This document shows positions 31,275-39,875 of a DNA stretch of 64,000 nt, one piece after another (within the stretch, counting starts at the first letter, position 1; every line of letters starts with the position of its first letter). Where the stretch lies: NCBI GenBank assembly GCA_900018345.1, contig FCNA01000028.1, positions 62,001-126,000 of the forward strand, written 5' to 3'. A program made the position numbers and the translations under genes. The notes below the pieces were generated by a model. That model was not told the origin of the DNA. It saw nothing but the letters and a program-made list of their open reading frames with translations, and ran no database searches. Origin of the DNA: Clostridiales bacterium CHKCI006 (GTDB taxonomy: Bacteria; Bacillota_I; Bacilli_A; Erysipelotrichales; Coprobacillaceae).

Positions 31275-32543
31275 CTATTCCTCCATCTTTTTCTCTAAGT
31301 ATGCCAGGATATCTTCTAAAGCAACCGTTTCCTGGTTACGTGTCCGGGTATCCTTAATATTGACTACTTCTTGATCCACTTCATCATCACCGATAATGAT
31401 GGCAAAGTTGGCCTTCATGCGATCGACCGTCTTAAACTGTGCCTTCATGCTGCGATTCTGATAATCCATATCACAGCTAAGTCCATTGGCTCTGAGCATG
31501 GCCTGAATCTGTACTGCCAGATTTTTGCCCTTCTCACCTAAAGGCATGAGATAAACATCCAAATGTTCTTCCTCTTCTTCCAGCTGGTCGCCTAAAGCGA
31601 TAACAAGTCGTTCCATCCCAAAAGCAAAGCCGATTCCCGGTGTTGCCGGACCACCTAATTCTTCAATCAGAGAATTATAGCGTCCTCCACCGCCAAGGGT
31701 GGACTGCGCCCCCAGGATCGGATCATCCGAAATGACCTCAAACACGACATGGCAATAATAATCCAGACCGCGTACCAGATTAGGATCAACCACATAGCTG
31801 ACCTCTAAGTCATCCAATAAGGCCAATACCTGATCAAAATAGGCCTTTGCTTCATCGGTCAAATAATCAATCGTACGTGGAGCATTTTTCATGGCTGGAT
31901 GATCATGATCCACTTTGCAGTCTAAAATACGCAGCGGATTCTTTTCAAAACGCTCCTGACAGTCATGACAAAGTTCACCTAAATAAGGTTCAAAGTGTTT
32001 CTTCAGCGCTTCTTTGTGGGCCTGACGGCTCTTGGCATCTCCTAAAGTATTCACAACCAGTCGAACATTTTTCAGCCCTAAAGACTGAACGATGGTCACC
32101 GCCATCAGCATCGCTTCGACATCTAAAGCCGGATCTTCCACTCCCAACATTTCCACACCAAACTGATGGAACTGACGCTGACGTCCTTTTTGCGGACGCT
32201 CATAACGGAACATCGGTCCCATATAATAGAGCTTAACTGGCTTATCAGCTGCCGCAAAAAGCTTGTTTTCAACATAAGCCCGCGCCACCCCGGCAGTTCC
32301 TTCTGGACGCAGGGTCAATGAACGTCCTTTCTTATCAGCAAATGTGTACATTTCTTTAGTCACAATATCACTCGTATCACCAACCGAACGATTGAACAGT
32401 TCCGTATGTTCAAACATTGGCGGACGAATCTCTTTCACATTGTATAAATCGGCAATTGTTCTTAACAACTGTTCAAGATATTGCCATTTGCGTGTATCCT
32501 GAGGCAACAGATCCACTGTGCCTCGAGGGGCTGTATAGGCCAT
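31275..32543 (-). CDS. hisS: histidyl-tRNA synthetase
   Basis: 422 residues. Class II motifs: LRPEGTAGVARAYVENK (motif 2 side), FRYERPQKGRQRQFHQFG, and the His-specific RGLDYYCHVVFE plus GIGFAFGMERLVIAL (motif 3). A C-terminal anticodon-binding alpha/beta domain closes the protein. Ribosome site GAAGGAGGAAG before ATG 32543. It is expressed from a consensus promoter through a structured leader listed separately. Confidence 0.97.
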   Translation of the reverse strand: MAYTAPRGTVDLLPQDTRKWQYLEQLLRTIADLYNVKEIRPPMFEHTELFNRSVGDTSDIVTKEMYTFADKKGRSLTLRPEGTAGVARAYVENKLFAAADKPVKLYYMGPMFRYERPQKGRQRQFHQFGVEMLGVEDPALDVEAMLMAVTIVQSLGLKNVRLVVNTLGDAKSRQAHKEALKKHFEPYLGELCHDCQERFEKNPLRILDCKVDHDHPAMKNAPRTIDYLTDEAKAYFDQVLALLDDLEVSYVVDPNLVRGLDYYCHVVFEVISDDPILGAQSTLGGGGRYNSLIEELGGPATPGIGFAFGMERLVIALGDQLEEEEEHLDVYLMPLGEKGKNLAVQIQAMLRANGLSCDMDYQNRSMKAQFKTVDRMKANFAIIIGDDEVDQEVVNIKDTRTRNQETVALEDILAYLEKKMEE

Positions 32544-32561
32544 AAATCTTCCTCCTTCTTC

Positions 32562-32661
32562 ACAAAAAAAGCCCAGGACAAGGCATCAGGCCCTCAGGCG
32601 AGCCTAGCCGGGCATACTCTGACGAGTATTCAGATCATTCCCTCAATGATTTGAAATCATT
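32562..32661 (-). promoter_or_regulatory. structured leader with terminator before hisS (no T-box consensus)
   Basis: The roughly 90-base leader read on the minus strand starts at a palindrome, then forms ATACTC-gtca-GAGTAT, then a closed multibranch element from GCCCGG to CCTGGGC containing AGG-CTCG-CCT and GGGC-CTGAT-GCC arms, directly followed by TTTTTTT and the hisS ribosome site. It has the form of an attenuator. The GGTGGxACCGCG T-box sequence is absent and the leader is too short for a classic T-box. Confidence 0.6.
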
Positions 32662-32687
32662 ATAGACTATTTACTAAAAAAATGCAA
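32659..32687 (-). promoter_or_regulatory. promoter of hisS-aspS
   Basis: TTGCAT (32682-32687), 17 bases, TATAAT (32659-32664) on the minus strand. The palindrome AATGATTTGAAATCATT (32645-32661) covers the start site and part of the -10 box. Confidence 0.8.
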
Positions 32688-32709
32688 TCATTCAAACGAA
32701 CCTTCTCTT

Positions 32710-32738
32710 TTGCATCATATATACAAAAACTATAAAAT
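32710..32738 (+). promoter_or_regulatory. probable promoter of the HEPN protein gene
   Basis: TTGCAT (32710-32715), 17 bases, TAAAAT (32733-32738), about 85 bases before the start codon and back to back with the hisS promoter. Confidence 0.5.
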
Positions 32739-32824
32739 ATCGCTTATTTTAGAAATTTATTTTAATAAATATATCTATTTCATAAAAAATATGATAATCT
32801 CTTATTATAAGGAGGTTGATTTAC

Positions 32825-34990
32825 ATGAAGAACTTAGAACTATTTAATACTTTTGAAAAACAGAATTCCTTTTTTCAAAGCGAAATCGCACTGACCAGTG
32901 CCTTGACGACTTATTTACGCAAGATCGGTGATGGTTCTAAAGAAGATATCTACGCCCGACTGGAAGACCTGATTGAACTTGATTATGATGATTTTGTCCA
33001 ATATTTTAGTGAACCGCGTCACCTGGCAAATCATGCAGTCGAAGAAACGGTCTATCAGGTCATCGCTGATAAACGGCTGCTTTCCATTCAGGAAGCTCAA
33101 AATGAAGTTCATCACTATGGCTACCTCTTAGATATCTTAGAAAAAAGTTCGCGTCTCGCTGCTCTGCAAACTGCCAGCGAACTATCAGACAAGATCAGTG
33201 ATCCAGAGACCTTTGCCAAGCTTCTTGCGAAATACATGGTCTATCATGGCATTACCAAAAAGGATCTCACTAAAAGGATCCCGGCTGTCTATCCTCAGCT
33301 CTGTGAAATGATCGATCATCGTCAGGATCCTGACTCCCTTCATACCATCAATGATGAGCTGATGGCTTATGAACGCATGCAAAAACAATATGAAGATCAT
33401 AAAATTCTATCCCGTCTTTTACAGAAAGCACAACGCAAATTCCGTCATATCCAAAAACGACGGATGGATGCCCAGGATAAAATGAACTGCCTGCTGCTCT
33501 TGGAAAAATCATTAAAAGACAAGATGCAATCCTTCCAGCCTTTATCCGCACCAAGCAAGGAAGCTTTTGATCATTATTTTGATACGCTCCAGCAGGAAGT
33601 CATCCGTCTCTCCCAGATTCCAGATGTCCGCATTGAACCAGAAAAGCCAGAAAAACCACCGGTGTCTGATCAGGATGTGCAGCTGATCGAACGCTTCTAC
33701 ACGGATCATCATCTCGCTTTTAAAAAGAATCAGCTGATGGATGAATTGAGCGAATTCCCTGAGCTCCCTGTTTATTTTCAACGCTATGAGGGGATTCTTT
33801 CAATCCAGGAAACAGAAGAAAAATTGAAGGCTCTGGATGAACTGGAAAGTGATATCAACGAGGACAATCATAAAAAAACAGACGGTCTCGTGCGCCTGAC
33901 CCAGATACTTAAGCAATATCATACCGAACTACTTGAAGCAATGACGCCACCAGAACCAGCTAAACCTGAAAAAATGTCGGAACCTGTCGTTATCCCTGTT
34001 AAAGAATCGAGTGATCAGTTCCTAAAGATCGGTAAGTTCTTGGTCGTTAAAGGCAGTGATTCCCCTAACCCACTCAATATTTCTCAGTTAGCTAAACTGC
34101 TCTCTGACGACAGTCAAGATAAGATTGGGCTATTAGAGAAACTGATCTTTCAGATCGGCTATGACAAAGTACATGCCTACTTATCCAAACATCCCCACAT
34201 CCACATTTATGACCTGGAATCCATCATCAAGACAGATCGCCAGCTGCGCTTCGAATACCAGAAACGCTTAGAAGAGATTGAGATGTATTTTCGTTCCAGT
34301 CTCACTTATTATCTCACGAATAAATATGACAAAAAATATAAAATGGCCTATCACGATGGCTATTTCTACTATCGCGCTTATCTGGATAAATCCCTATTCA
34401 ACGATAAAGAAGAACATTACAACCTCATTAGTCAACTCAACGACCGGATTGATAATGAACTCAAGAATAATCAGCAAGTGACCGAAGAATATCGCCAATA
34501 CCGTTATTCATTAAACTTTGCGACTGCAGCCGGTATCATGCCCTTTGGCTGGGTACTCAACCTCTTCCAGACCCTTAATTTACCTGACCGCGTCTCTTAT
34601 TTAGCCCGTTATTTCCAAGGCCTTTCTGTCCAGACCTTCTATGCCTGGATGATCAGTTTAAATAATCTGCGTAATCGTTGTGCCCACTATCAAAGTCTCT
34701 ATCGCCTCTCTTCTTTTAAAGAACTGCGTCCTATCATGACCAAAGATAAAGATGCGAACAACCAGGATCGCCAGCATAAGAGCACGACCCTCTTCTACTA
34801 CACCCTGATCATGATCAGACTTTGTCCGGATATCTTAAGTGCTGAAGATTTTATTGATTCACTCACGATTCTTTTCCGCAAAGCACATCGCGAGAATTAT
34901 ACCTTCGACTTAGAAAAAGATTATAGTTTTCCAGCCAATTGGCAGCATATTTTAGAAGTCGAAAAAAGCGCCCGGATAGGCGCTATGTAA
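32825..34990 (+). CDS. HEPN-domain Abi_2-like (AbiD/AbiF-type) protein with long N-terminal extension
   Basis: 721 residues from ATG 32825 (AAGGAGG before it). The C-terminal 320 residues follow the Abi_2 plan: LAKLLSDDSQ ... LIFQIGYDKVHAYL, a DLESIIKTDRQLRFEYQKRLEEIE helix, PFGWVLNLFQTLNLPDR and finally the HEPN RNase motif RNRCAH (616-621). Abi_2 proteins are usually 300-400 residues. Here about 390 extra residues precede, mostly charged helices and coiled coil, with Pro-rich linkers (near 275-285 and 375-390). A second Rx4H sequence, RHLANH, is at 65-70 but may be chance. HEPN proteins of this kind act in phage defence by cutting RNA; activity here is inferred. It is the only plus-strand gene between housekeeping blocks, with its own promoter and terminator. 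Confidence 0.75.
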   Translation: MKNLELFNTFEKQNSFFQSEIALTSALTTYLRKIGDGSKEDIYARLEDLIELDYDDFVQYFSEPRHLANHAVEETVYQVIADKRLLSIQEAQNEVHHYGYLLDILEKSSRLAALQTASELSDKISDPETFAKLLAKYMVYHGITKKDLTKRIPAVYPQLCEMIDHRQDPDSLHTINDELMAYERMQKQYEDHKILSRLLQKAQRKFRHIQKRRMDAQDKMNCLLLLEKSLKDKMQSFQPLSAPSKEAFDHYFDTLQQEVIRLSQIPDVRIEPEKPEKPPVSDQDVQLIERFYTDHHLAFKKNQLMDELSEFPELPVYFQRYEGILSIQETEEKLKALDELESDINEDNHKKTDGLVRLTQILKQYHTELLEAMTPPEPAKPEKMSEPVVIPVKESSDQFLKIGKFLVVKGSDSPNPLNISQLAKLLSDDSQDKIGLLEKLIFQIGYDKVHAYLSKHPHIHIYDLESIIKTDRQLRFEYQKRLEEIEMYFRSSLTYYLTNKYDKKYKMAYHDGYFYYRAYLDKSLFNDKEEHYNLISQLNDRIDNELKNNQQVTEEYRQYRYSLNFATAAGIMPFGWVLNLFQTLNLPDRVSYLARYFQGLSVQTFYAWMISLNNLRNRCAHYQSLYRLSSFKELRPIMTKDKDANNQDRQHKSTTLFYYTLIMIRLCPDILSAEDFIDSLTILFRKAHRENYTFDLEKDYSFPANWQHILEVEKSARIGAM

Positions 34991-35013
34991 AGGTGGGAGT
35001 ACCCACCTTTTTA
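34989..35013. terminator. bidirectional terminator between the HEPN gene and relA
   Basis: AAAGGTGGG (34989-34997), AGTA, CCCACCTTT (35002-35010), with T-rich flank on the plus side and a shorter one on the minus side. It serves two convergent genes. Confidence 0.85.
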
Positions 35014-37236
35014 ATGAATCAAACGATCAATTTCATAAAGGCCCTGAACCTTCAGCAGGTTCGCTTTTGCCTGGTCAAGCTGTCCAGCATTTTCAACTGA
35101 AATCTTCAAATCAATTTTCGCTTTGCCATCGGTTGCATCCCCGTGGATCTTCAGAATATTGATCTTCATGGAACCTAGAACAGTAATCACATCCGTCAAG
35201 AGATTCGGACGATCATAACCCCGGATCTGTAAATCCACTTCGTAATGTTTAGACTGCAGGCTTGGCCAATCCCAATAGACCTCGATCAGACGTTTTTTCG
35301 CCTCATCGCTTTGGACATTCGGACAATCTTTACGATGGACCTTGATGCCCTGTCCCTGCGACACAAAACCAACGATCTCATCACCAGGAATCGGATTACA
35401 ACATTTACTTAATTGAATACGCATCCCACGGATGCCCTGTACTGCGACACCAGAACTACTGGATTTACGCTGACGTTCAATGGCATCATTGTTTTTCTGC
35501 ATGATCTTATTGAGATTATCGAAGAAAGACTTTTTATTGGGAATCACCTTTTCTAACACAGCTGCAGCTGTGATATTCTTTCGTCCGATCAGATACAATA
35601 GATCATCGAAATTATTTGCCCCAAAGGAAGCCACGACACTATCATAAGTCTTTGCTTCCAGATAGACCTTTTCATCCAGATCATGACGTCGTCTGATCTC
35701 ATCACGCAAAAGCTTACGTCCTTCATCAATCTGGATTTTTTTGTTTTCTTCTTCTTTTTTTGCTAAAAACTGACGAATTTTGTTACGCGCCCCAGCCGTT
35801 CTGACAATCTTGAGCCAGTCTTCACTAGGTCCCGGTGAATTATTAGAGGTCTTGATTTCCACTAAGTCACCGGTTTTTAAACGGGTATCAATCGGTACCA
35901 TAATGTTGTTGACAAAGGCACCTGTCATATGGTGACCGACTTCGGTATGAATACGATAGGCAAAGTCAATAGGCGTTGCCCCATTGGGCAGTTCAATGAT
36001 CTTGCCTTTAGGGGAAAGCACATAAACATTGGCTTCGAAAATATCGCGGTTGATCGCATTGTAATATTCTTTCGCATCGGTATTCTGGATATCATCGGAT
36101 AGAGAGATAAAATCGCGCAGCCACTGCAGCTTCTCTCCAATCTCCTTTTGCTCATTGCGACTGGAATACCCCTTGTTTTCCTTATAGCGCCAGTGCGCTG
36201 CAACGCCTCGTTCGGCAATCTGGTCCATCTCCTCGGTACGGATCTGAATTTCGAAGATCAGACCGTCCACACCGATGACCGCCGTATGCAAGGATTGATA
36301 CATATTCGGTTTAGGCATGGCGATATAATCTTTAAAACGACCTGGTAATGGACGATAGTGATCATGGATGATCCCTAAGATCTCATAGCACTGCAGTTTG
36401 GTCTGAGTAATGATCCTTAACGCATTAAGATCGTATAGCTCATCAAAGCGTTTGCCTTTGATGACCATCTTCTTGTAGATACTGTAAATATGCTTAGCAC
36501 GTCCCAGGATTCGAAATGGCATATGGCTCTGTTCAAGCAAATGACGAATTTCTTCCATCATCTTGTCCACAGCCGCTTTACGTTCGGCGCGTTTACGTTC
36601 CAGCAAAGCCGCAATGTCCTGATAGGCCTGTGGTTCAGTGTACATCAGACTCAGATCCTCAAGCTCTATACGAATATCATTGATACCCAAACGATGTGCA
36701 ATCGGTGAATAAACCTCTAAGGTCTCCGTTGCAATTCGTTTTTGCTTTTCCGGCGGCATATATTTCAGTGTTCGCATATTATGCAGCCGATCCGCTAATT
36801 TGATCAGGATCACACGTATATCCTTCGCCATCGCAATATAGATCTTACGGTGGTTCTCGGCATAAAAGTCTGACCGATCTTTAAAAGGCATTTTTGAGAT
36901 CTTGGTTACCCCTTCAACCAATGAAGTAATCTCCTCGCCAAAGCGTTCGACCATCTCATCATGAGGAACCTCACAGTCTTCCATCACATCATGTAACAGC
37001 CCTGCCGTAATGGTGACCGGCCCTGTCTGCAGTGTTGCCAAAATATAGGCAACCCAGATCAGATGGATAGTATAAGGCTCTCCGCTGCGTCGTTTTTGAC
37101 CAGCATGTTTGACCATCACATACTCATAAGCATTCTTGATCATCTGGATACTGTCCGGATTTTTAATATACTGACCTGCCAGTTCCAGCACGTCCTCAAT
37201 CGTCACTTGATCCTTCGCTGTTTTAATCTCAGTCAT
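35011..37236 (-). CDS. relA: bifunctional (p)ppGpp synthetase/hydrolase (Rel/SpoT)
   Basis: 741 residues from ATG 37236 (GAGGGGTGATAAA before it). HD hydrolase domain with LLHDVMEDCEV; synthetase domain with KRFDELYDLNALRI and KDYIAMPKPNMYQSLHT; TGS domain (NVYVLSPKGKIIELPNGATPIDFAYRIHTEVG); zinc-finger/conserved Cys region (SKCCNPIPGDEIVGF); C-terminal ACT domain. The usual HP in the RxSGEPYxxHP hydrolase motif reads HL here. The protein makes and breaks the stringent-response alarmone. It lies after recJ and apt, as in B. subtilis. Confidence 0.95.
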   Translation of the reverse strand: MTEIKTAKDQVTIEDVLELAGQYIKNPDSIQMIKNAYEYVMVKHAGQKRRSGEPYTIHLIWVAYILATLQTGPVTITAGLLHDVMEDCEVPHDEMVERFGEEITSLVEGVTKISKMPFKDRSDFYAENHRKIYIAMAKDIRVILIKLADRLHNMRTLKYMPPEKQKRIATETLEVYSPIAHRLGINDIRIELEDLSLMYTEPQAYQDIAALLERKRAERKAAVDKMMEEIRHLLEQSHMPFRILGRAKHIYSIYKKMVIKGKRFDELYDLNALRIITQTKLQCYEILGIIHDHYRPLPGRFKDYIAMPKPNMYQSLHTAVIGVDGLIFEIQIRTEEMDQIAERGVAAHWRYKENKGYSSRNEQKEIGEKLQWLRDFISLSDDIQNTDAKEYYNAINRDIFEANVYVLSPKGKIIELPNGATPIDFAYRIHTEVGHHMTGAFVNNIMVPIDTRLKTGDLVEIKTSNNSPGPSEDWLKIVRTAGARNKIRQFLAKKEEENKKIQIDEGRKLLRDEIRRRHDLDEKVYLEAKTYDSVVASFGANNFDDLLYLIGRKNITAAAVLEKVIPNKKSFFDNLNKIMQKNNDAIERQRKSSSSGVAVQGIRGMRIQLSKCCNPIPGDEIVGFVSQGQGIKVHRKDCPNVQSDEAKKRLIEVYWDWPSLQSKHYEVDLQIRGYDRPNLLTDVITVLGSMKINILKIHGDATDGKAKIDLKISVENAGQLDQAKANLLKVQGLYEIDRLIH

Positions 37237-37266
37237 TTTATCACCCCTCACCTGACCGATTTATGT

Positions 37267-37779
37267 TTAATAATGCATCAGGCTCATGACCTCATAATCA
37301 TGAAGCAACTCGCGCCCTTTTAAAGCGTCAAGTTCAATCACAAAAGCCATACCGGCAACAACCGCCCCTAAGCTTTCAACCAGCTTTGCACCAGCCTGAA
37401 TGGTTCCGCCTGTCGCTAACAGATCATCGATCAAAACGACCCGCTGACCTGGTTTTAAAGCATCCTTATGCATGTGAAGGATATTGCTTCCATACTCTAA
37501 ATCATATGAAACACTGATCGTTTCGCGTGGGAGCTTGCCCGGTTTTCGGATCGGAACAAACCCAATATTCAAAGCATAGGCCGTTGGGCAGCCGAAGAGA
37601 AAGCCTCTGGCTTCCGGACCCACGATCACATCAGCCTGCACTTTGCGGGCAAAATCGCATAATGCATCAATGGTATATTGATAAGCCTCACTATCCTGTA
37701 GAAGTGGCGTGACATCACGAAAGATCACACCCTCACTTGGAAAGTCAGGAATGTCTTTGACAAATTTTTTTAAATCCAT
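37267..37779 (-). CDS. apt: adenine phosphoribosyltransferase
   Basis: 170 residues, normal length. The PRPP-binding motif [17 protein letters not shown] is near residue 115; [16 protein letters not shown] and [16 protein letters not shown] are further Apt signatures. Salvages adenine to AMP. The recJ-apt-relA order is conserved in Bacillota and the 30-base gap to relA implies cotranscription. Confidence 0.96.
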   Translation of the reverse strand: MDLKKFVKDIPDFPSEGVIFRDVTPLLQDSEAYQYTIDALCDFARKVQADVIVGPEARGFLFGCPTAYALNIGFVPIRKPGKLPRETISVSYDLEYGSNILHMHKDALKPGQRVVLIDDLLATGGTIQAGAKLVESLGAVVAGMAFVIELDALKGRELLHDYEVMSLMHY

Positions 37780-37838
37780 ATTATCATCCTCCTAATATGA
37801 TTATTATACCAAAAAGACGACATCTTTCCAATCACATT

Positions 37839-39473
37839 TCAGCGCAAATCCTGAAGAATCAGCTGAATGTTTTCGAAATTTCGAAATTGATTGATGGAAA
37901 TCTGACCAAAGAGCTCAAAATGCTGCTGCTGACTGATCTGGTTATAGACCTCTCCGTGATTAAACCAGAGACAGCTTAGACGCGCATGACTGAGTTCAAA
38001 AGTCAATTTGAGATGTTTTTTATCGGAAAGTGTTTCGATTTTTATAGGATGAGACAGGCGCATTGCGAAGGTTGGTTCTTCGTTGCCCTGCCCAAATGGT
38101 TGGAGGGCCTCTAATCCGCGAACATTCTCTAAGCTGATATCACGATCCTCCAGCAAAATGGCATGACTCTTTTCAACAAAGAGATCCGGTGTGCGAATAT
38201 CATCAATATAGGCTTTCACATGTGTCTCAAAATCGTTCAGTTTAGCCAATTCCAGAGAAAATCCGCCGGCCAGTTCATGACCACCATAAACCAGCAGATC
38301 ATCCTTATTTTTCTTCAAAAGGTCATAGAGGTTGATCCCGGCGATGCTTCTGGCACTGCCTTTCAGAATGCCTTTTTCTTCATCGAGGTGCATCACGAAA
38401 CTAGGTCGATAATAGGTTTTCGTCAATTTGCCTGCAACTAGACCAATCAATCCCTCATGAAAATCCTTATCATAACAGAAAAGGACATCCTCATCCGTGT
38501 TCATATTTGTGGTAGCCAGCGCATATTGTGAAGTAGTCAGTTTCTGTCTGGACTGATTGATCTTCGTGGCAAGACTCGCAAACTGCATTTTGAATTCTCT
38601 TTCCTTGGCATCATGCGCGATGGCATGGCGGAAATAAGTGACACATTTGGATGGATTGAGTCCGTCAACCAGACGTCCGATTGAATTGATCTTCGGCACA
38701 AGCGTAAATCCGATCGATGTCGTAGAATAGCGCTGATTTTCACCTAATAAGAGCTCAAAATTCAAATAACGTTTTTCCTGCATCACGCTTAAGGCACACT
38801 TGACCAGCGTCCGATTTTCATCAACCATCGGCATCACATCGCTGATGGTTGAGATGGCCGCTAAGCAATGAAAATAGGCATCCTGCGAACCAATGAGCGC
38901 ACACCCCAACTTACAAGCCAGAAAACCGCCAGAAATCCCTTTGAAAGGATAATCCGGTGAGAGTCCGGTATGCAAGATGGCATAGGCTTCGGGCAGCTTG
39001 CTGCCTATCTCATGATGATCGGTGATAATGACATCCATGCCAAGTCGTTTGGCTTCTTCACAGGCTTCAAAAGCACTGATTCCATTATCAACCGTGATGA
39101 TCAGCGTATAGCCCTTTTCATGCATCTGGCGCACCCGTGCAACACTCAGACCATAGCCATCGACAAAGCGGTTAGGAATATGAAACCCGACCTTGAGATG
39201 ACGGCGTTCAAACGCGCTGACAAGAATACTGGTCGCCATGATCCCATCACAGTCATAGTCTCCATACACCACTACTTTTTCCTGTGTGAAAATGGCCTTT
39301 TCCAGGCGTTCGAGCACTTTCTTCGCATCTTTGAGCAATCCATAATCATGTAAAGGTGTTTTGCCAGGATCCTGATTCTCTCTGAAATCCAGCACCTTAC
39401 CAACGATCGTTCCCACCTGCAGACGCTGCATGATTTCAAGATATCGCTGACTTTCTAAAATTTGCCACTCCAT
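37839..39473 (-). CDS. recJ: single-stranded-DNA-specific exonuclease RecJ
   Basis: 544 residues, somewhat shorter than B. subtilis RecJ (about 786), without its long C-terminal addition. DHH motifs: YGDYDCDGIMATSIL (motif I), TVDNGISAF (II), VIITDHHE (III), then ISGGFLACKLG. DHHA1-type substrate domain with KGSARSIAGINLYDLL and YGGHELAGGFSL, then an OB fold at the end. Acts 5' to 3' in repair and recombination. Confidence 0.93.
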   Translation of the reverse strand: MEWQILESQRYLEIMQRLQVGTIVGKVLDFRENQDPGKTPLHDYGLLKDAKKVLERLEKAIFTQEKVVVYGDYDCDGIMATSILVSAFERRHLKVGFHIPNRFVDGYGLSVARVRQMHEKGYTLIITVDNGISAFEACEEAKRLGMDVIITDHHEIGSKLPEAYAILHTGLSPDYPFKGISGGFLACKLGCALIGSQDAYFHCLAAISTISDVMPMVDENRTLVKCALSVMQEKRYLNFELLLGENQRYSTTSIGFTLVPKINSIGRLVDGLNPSKCVTYFRHAIAHDAKEREFKMQFASLATKINQSRQKLTTSQYALATTNMNTDEDVLFCYDKDFHEGLIGLVAGKLTKTYYRPSFVMHLDEEKGILKGSARSIAGINLYDLLKKNKDDLLVYGGHELAGGFSLELAKLNDFETHVKAYIDDIRTPDLFVEKSHAILLEDRDISLENVRGLEALQPFGQGNEEPTFAMRLSHPIKIETLSDKKHLKLTFELSHARLSCLWFNHGEVYNQISQQQHFELFGQISINQFRNFENIQLILQDLR

Positions 39474-39489
39474 TTTGCTTCCCCCTAAA

Positions 39490-39518
39490 TAGAAAAAAAA
39501 CTGCTTAGCGCAGTTTTA
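39490..39518 (-). terminator. intrinsic terminator of comN
   Basis: AAAACTGC / GCAGTTTT stem around a TTAGC loop, then a run of eight T on the minus strand. It separates comN from recJ. Confidence 0.85.
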
Positions 39519-39806
39519 TCTCGAAATTAAATCACTAAAATCCTCAATGCGCAAACTCGCAGCATTTTTGATTCCTTCATTGCGCAAATAATCAAAGACC
39601 TGACTGGCTGTCACATCAAAAATATCATTGACGATATCACAAGTGACTAATTTATCACGTCTTTTCCATTTCACATTAAAAAGATAATCCAATAAATTAT
39701 CTTTTGTGATCGATCTTAAATTGTGTTCTCTAAAATCTTTCATTTTTAAGATCAGCATCATTTCCAGTTCAGATCTTAAAACCCCATCCAACATTTCTGG
39801 TTTCAT
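39516..39806 (-). CDS. comN: ComN-like post-transcriptional regulator
   Basis: 96 residues, acidic/helical. The sequence MKPEMLDGVLRSELEMMLILKMKDFREHNLRSITKD with the later LLDYLFNVKWKRR matches the ComN (YrzD) family, which in B. subtilis affects mRNA localisation of comE. No competence genes are in view. Location beside a spoVB-like gene agrees with B. subtilis. Confidence 0.8.
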   Translation of the reverse strand: MKPEMLDGVLRSELEMMLILKMKDFREHNLRSITKDNLLDYLFNVKWKRRDKLVTCDIVNDIFDVTASQVFDYLRNEGIKNAASLRIEDFSDLISR

Positions 39807-39875
39807 ACTACGCTCACTCCATTTTTTCTATTTCTATATTATAAATGAATTTGCGTCATAAAGGAAGTGATTTTA

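Noticed and set aside
32562-32661. T-box riboswitch before hisS
   Set aside because: The GGTGGxACCGCG core and stem I motifs seen in the tyrS leader are absent and the leader is only about 100 bases.
32825-34990. Calling the HEPN protein a Cas13 effector
   Set aside because: No CRISPR repeats or cas genes anywhere in the window, length is below known Cas13a/b, and the second Rx4H is not shown to be in a HEPN fold.
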